The notes under the pieces were generated by a model, which was not told the origin of the DNA, ran no database searches, and saw nothing but the letters and a program-made list of their open reading frames with translations. This document shows, piece after piece, positions 60,908 through 64,000 of a DNA stretch of 64,000 bases. The position numbers were made by a program, and so were the translations under genes. Numbering within the stretch: position 1 is the stretch's first letter; every line of letters begins with the position of its first letter. Origin of the DNA: Paragonimus skrjabini miyazakii (lineage: Eukaryota > Platyhelminthes > Trematoda > Plagiorchiida > Troglotrematidae); assembly GCA_014338405.1 (NCBI GenBank), contig JTDE01001109.1:53303-117302 (forward strand), given 5' to 3'.

Positions 60908-61087
60908 AAGGTTTCGGCTAGCTCATTTTGAAAAGAAGCCCTAGACCCGAGTTTCGTTTTTATTAGAGCATATCAGTGGTGCATATCCTCGTCAGCACTA
61001 AAATTTGTAGTTCGGCCTTGGTGCTTGTAGAATTAGCATATTAACCGCAACGTCAGTAACCTCACAATAGGTGCGACCGAATGATCG
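60908..61087 (-). mobile_element. Hammerhead-SINE, copy j (truncated)
   Basis: This minus-strand partial copy retains the A-box region, part of the B-box region, and a decayed hammerhead (CTGATATG for the CUGAUGAG box). It abuts copy h head to head at about 61087. Confidence 0.68.
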
Positions 61088-61417
61088 GGGAGACTGAACA
61101 GATTGATTCTGTTTATCCTCATTTTGAAATGGCCGGGCAAGCTGAACACTATTCATACAATGTTGTGGTTGGATGTTTGGATTTTATTATTCGGTCATGC
61201 CTATTGTGAGGTTGCCGGTGTTGTGGTTAACATGCTACTCCCACAAGCACGAGGGTCAGAGTACATATTCCATTCCGTACAATCATATGCACTACTGATG
61301 AGCTCTAATAAGAGCGAAACTCCAGTCTAGTGCTTCCTTTCGAAGTGGACTAGCCGAAAGGCTTATCTGACGCAACGGCTGCGATCAAGTTTGGGTGGTA
61401 TTCAATTTTGAATTAAC
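61087..61417 (+). mobile_element. Hammerhead-SINE, copy h
   Basis: This plus-strand copy belongs to a subfamily with a different 5' leader (TTTTGAAATGGCCGGGCAAGC) shared with copy i. The A box is weakened, but the hammerhead at 61289-61333 is fully intact. The tail ends TTCAATTTTGAATTAACG. Confidence 0.82.
61289..61333 (+). ncRNA. Type I hammerhead ribozyme (SINE copy h)
   Basis: GCACTA, CTGATGA, stem II GCTC-TAATAA-GAGC, GAAA, a two-pair stem III (AC/GT, loop TCCA), the cleavage triplet GTC and the returning TAGTGC form a perfect minimal hammerhead. Cleavage is predicted between 61327 and 61328. This is the cleanest example in the window. Confidence 0.9.
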
Positions 61418-61508
61418 GTAAATCCCCGAATATTCACTACTGATTCAAACCATGCTCAGTTGGTTCAGTGAAGACAGTAACTTCAACCCAACTGAGAAAC
61501 CATAATCA

Positions 61509-61844
61509 TGGGGTTACCGATTGGATTGAACGGGGCGATTTTGGTTATTCTCTTTTTGAAGTGGGAGGACAAGCGGAACACTGTTCATACATTGTTGTAG
61601 TTGATCGTCTGGACGTGATTATTCGGTCGTTTCTATTGTGAGGTTATTGGCGTTGTGGTCAACACGCTAATCACATAAGCACGAAGGCCAGAGTGCAAAT
61701 TTTAGTCCGGACAAAGATATGCACTGCTAATTAATTTCACTAATGACGAAACCCAATCTAGTGCCTCCTTTCAAAATGAGCTAGCCGAACGGCTTATTTG
61801 AATGCGAAGGCTGAGATCAAGTGTTGATTGTGTTCAATTTGAAG
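61509..61844 (+). mobile_element. Hammerhead-SINE, copy i (ribozyme decayed)
   Basis: This is a direct neighbour of copy h, in the same orientation, about 420 bases downstream. It has an A box TGGCGTTGTGG and a 5' leader as in copy h. The ribozyme region keeps GAAA, CTAGTGC and part of stem I, but the CUGAUGA box reads CTAATTAA. Confidence 0.75.
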
Positions 61845-62206
61845 TAATCTCGTCTAATTCCCGACATTCTATGAAACATAACACCATCACATCAAAGGTG
61901 GAGAAAACTGATGGGCTTTAAAAAATGCACAAATATGACAAACAGCAATGGGTTCCAGAATGTTTATTTTATGTACTTTTCCAAAATATAAAGTTTGTAT
62001 CCAATAAACAATAATTGAACTGTGAAAAATAAACTACTTCTTGTGAACCGAATAAAAACTAGATGTCAGAATGTAACACCCTAACACAAGAATGACCTAG
62101 GTGAATACATGGCCATTTATTACAAGCCAGACAATTTTCATTAAAGCTTCTATACATGTCAACCTTAAAACAGCCAGTGAATACTGGGATAGGTGACAGA
62201 ACTTAC
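61845..62206. other. Intron 1 of the FERM gene, near exon 1
   Basis: The sequence is AT-rich and nothing was recognised in it. Confidence 0.45.
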
Positions 62207-62399
62207 AGTGAACTCAACAGTGATGCATCGATCATCCATCAAGTGAACAAAACGCTTCAAAGAACTGATATTTTCGCTACTACCAAATAAGCGAAAGCTC
62301 TCAGGACCGAAGAAAGTTCCCATAAAGGATTTCCGTCTTGCACTAGAATTTTGTTCCGTATCAGAAGGAACATGTACATTGGACATAGGCATTTTAAAT
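62207..62399 (-). CDS. FERM-domain gene, exon 1 of the model (start codon at 62392)
   Basis: On the minus strand a strong acceptor (GTGTCTTTGTTTTTAG) is followed after seven bases by ATG. The exon ends at TTCACT|GTAAGT, a consensus donor, in phase 0. The 62 residues encoded from the ATG include MPMSNVHVPSDTEQ, a Ser/Arg/Lys-rich stretch and SSLKRFVHLMDDRCITVEF. The last part matches the first strand of a FERM F1 lobe (VxLxDxxxIxVEF). With exons 2 and 3 the order fits an FRMD8/Bili-like membrane-linked adaptor. The acceptor so close to the ATG means either a 5' untranslated exon upstream or spliced-leader trans-splicing. No upstream exon was seen. Confidence 0.65.
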
Positions 62400-64000
62400 C
62401 TAAAAACAAAGACACAATTAATTTAGACAAGGAAAACTGGCTATCATCTAAAACGATTGATAGAAACCTTAAGAACTACACAAAACATCGTATTTATTAT
62501 CGCCCGAAACGAATAAGATCTTCTTCCTGCAGTACTAGATATTAGAAAGAATGCACATACAAAACCAAACGTCTTCCTTAATTTACATATCAAACATAAT
62601 TTACGGATAGAGAATGTAAATGTCTAATCGTCGAAATTGTACTCAACGTCCAAGCAGAATGGTATAGCGAGCTTATCACTTAGTCACAAAGTGACGCATT
62701 GCACACAAAAAACATTACGTGAAGACCCTGTCGGACCCTGTGAATGGTGTGCATGAACGACGTCGCAGACACCTGACTGTTCAACCTTCAACTATAGAAT
62801 ATTCTATCAGGATGACACAAGGTAATTCACCTTTTGTATGTGACGTTGATTAGACACCACGTGACACTGCATGATATATAGCACTTCGTGGCTCAATTCA
62901 CGTTTATTTTGCTTTATCTCGCTGTCGGAAGAGGTATACGTATGAGACGGCTGAATAGAATTCATTTACCACGGCAAAGCGTCTTCACAATGTGCACAAA
63001 AGTGTCAAGCTTGTTTGTAAGCAAACAGATTTATCAGGGGGCATCCATCTTCTATAGTGGTAATTGTTTCAGGCCGACCACTTCCACCAGGTTGTTTTAA
63101 ATTACCATACATAACAGAACATGTAATCTAGGAGCATACATTATCTTGCCAACAGTTAACAGACTTCGTCCAACTATCGCTATATCGTGTTCAGTACACA
63201 CCAATGGCTTACCCTAGTTTACGGTGTCCCGCCATCATTGCTACTAGATAAAGTTTAACGTACTCAAAACAGACAAACTTTCACTTCAATGAACATGAAT
63301 CGCGTAAGCTTCACAAAGTATGACTGTGTGCATAATGAGCCATTCTGTGCCTATGTGATGGGTTGATCATGCCAATCTGACTGGAAGTTGACGACAACCT
63401 TGCCGATCGGCCAGTTACAATCTACATCCTTGCTCCTCATTCGTTGTGTACCTTCAGAGGGGATGTTTTGATCTGGTGTGTATATCGCTATATGATATCA
63501 GGAGTCTTCTTACTGATATGACTAGGAAGACAGCGAGTAAATGGAACGTGATAAAACTGTAGAAAACAAATGAACGAAAATGATTATATATTTACATATA
63601 ACTATCTGAAGGGTTAGTAGCCCTTAAAGACAAATGGACATTATAGCCAGTTGTAATTTCCGCGAACAATAAATTGGTACAGCATCTTACTGCAAATAGC
63701 CGATCTAGTGAAGACTAACAGATATTTGATTTGTTATCGAGCTACTTTCTGCATACACATAAAGGTTTTTTGTGTAACATACTACTAGTACACTGGTATT
63801 TGACTACTAATCAATTAACAATCGGAAATATCAATTCAGAAGATACAGGGATAATATTACAACTGATTCACTAGAAGGCAAGCAGACTGAGCCAAATTAG
63901 AACTAAAATTGAGACAGGATGTTTAATCCACTTACCAACTAGACAGTAAATAGATAAAAAGTGTGAACGATCAATCATCGAGAATCCCCCAATATTCGGT
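62400..64000. other. Non-coding right end, upstream of the FERM exon
   Basis: It may contain the promoter or a 5' untranslated exon of the minus-strand gene, but no specific element was recognised. The plus frame at 62888-63100 has no known motif. Confidence 0.4.

Noticed and set aside
1..64000. Prokaryotic features such as operons or CRISPR arrays
   Set aside because: No spaced direct repeats of CRISPR type, no ribosome-binding site pattern, and clear eukaryotic splice sites and retroelements.

Overview
The window is eukaryotic. It has long stretches with no gene, short exons bounded by splice signals, and many decayed retroelements. The mix of RTE/CR1-type LINEs, a CsRn1-like Ty3/Gypsy element, Penelope-like elements with a GIY-YIG nuclease, and a Pol III SINE carrying a schistosome-type hammerhead ribozyme points to a parasitic flatworm, most likely a trematode. 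That placement is inferred from the repeats, not from a host marker gene. There is no prokaryotic gene organisation and no rRNA gene or canonical tRNA gene was seen.

Host genes: two split genes can be supported, both on the minus strand. At the right end, exons at 62207-62399, 58042-58142 and 51895-52051 have matching splice phases and together read like the F1 lobe and start of F2 of a FERM protein of the FRMD8/Bili type, with introns of about 4 and 6 kb filled with repeats. In the middle, four exons at 34473-34693, 33800-33862, 33337-33528 and 32663-32741 join in phase into an unrecognised helical protein.

Mobile DNA, left to right: an RTE-type LINE (1535-4690, minus); a second LINE relic (5182-6290, plus); a CR1-like scrap (12374-12705, minus); an almost complete Ty3/Gypsy element with both LTRs (15167-19528, minus); tRNA-headed SINEs (23.3-25.8 kb, minus); a Penelope-like element with a large inverted repeat (28202-29690); a solo Gypsy LTR (36448-36986, plus); an RT scrap (37489-38240, plus); a second, fuller RTE copy ending in (CAT)6 (41850-45700, minus); a Penelope-like fragment with an open GIY-YIG frame (46064-46948, minus); a second solo LTR with a 4-bp target duplication (47068-47597, minus); and a third RTE relic inside an intron of the FERM gene (54600-57090, minus).

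The most interesting family is a SINE of about 330 bp, present in at least eight whole or partial copies. It has Pol III A and B boxes followed by a type I hammerhead ribozyme. Three copies keep an intact or nearly intact ribozyme core (31455-31499 minus, 31920-31964 plus, 61289-61333 plus). Two others share the same core-disrupting change. Several copies lie head to head or in tandem.

Most of the rest is unannotatable intronic or intergenic sequence. No protein-coding transposon here looks autonomous: every reverse transcriptase is broken by stops, frameshifts or altered catalytic residues.
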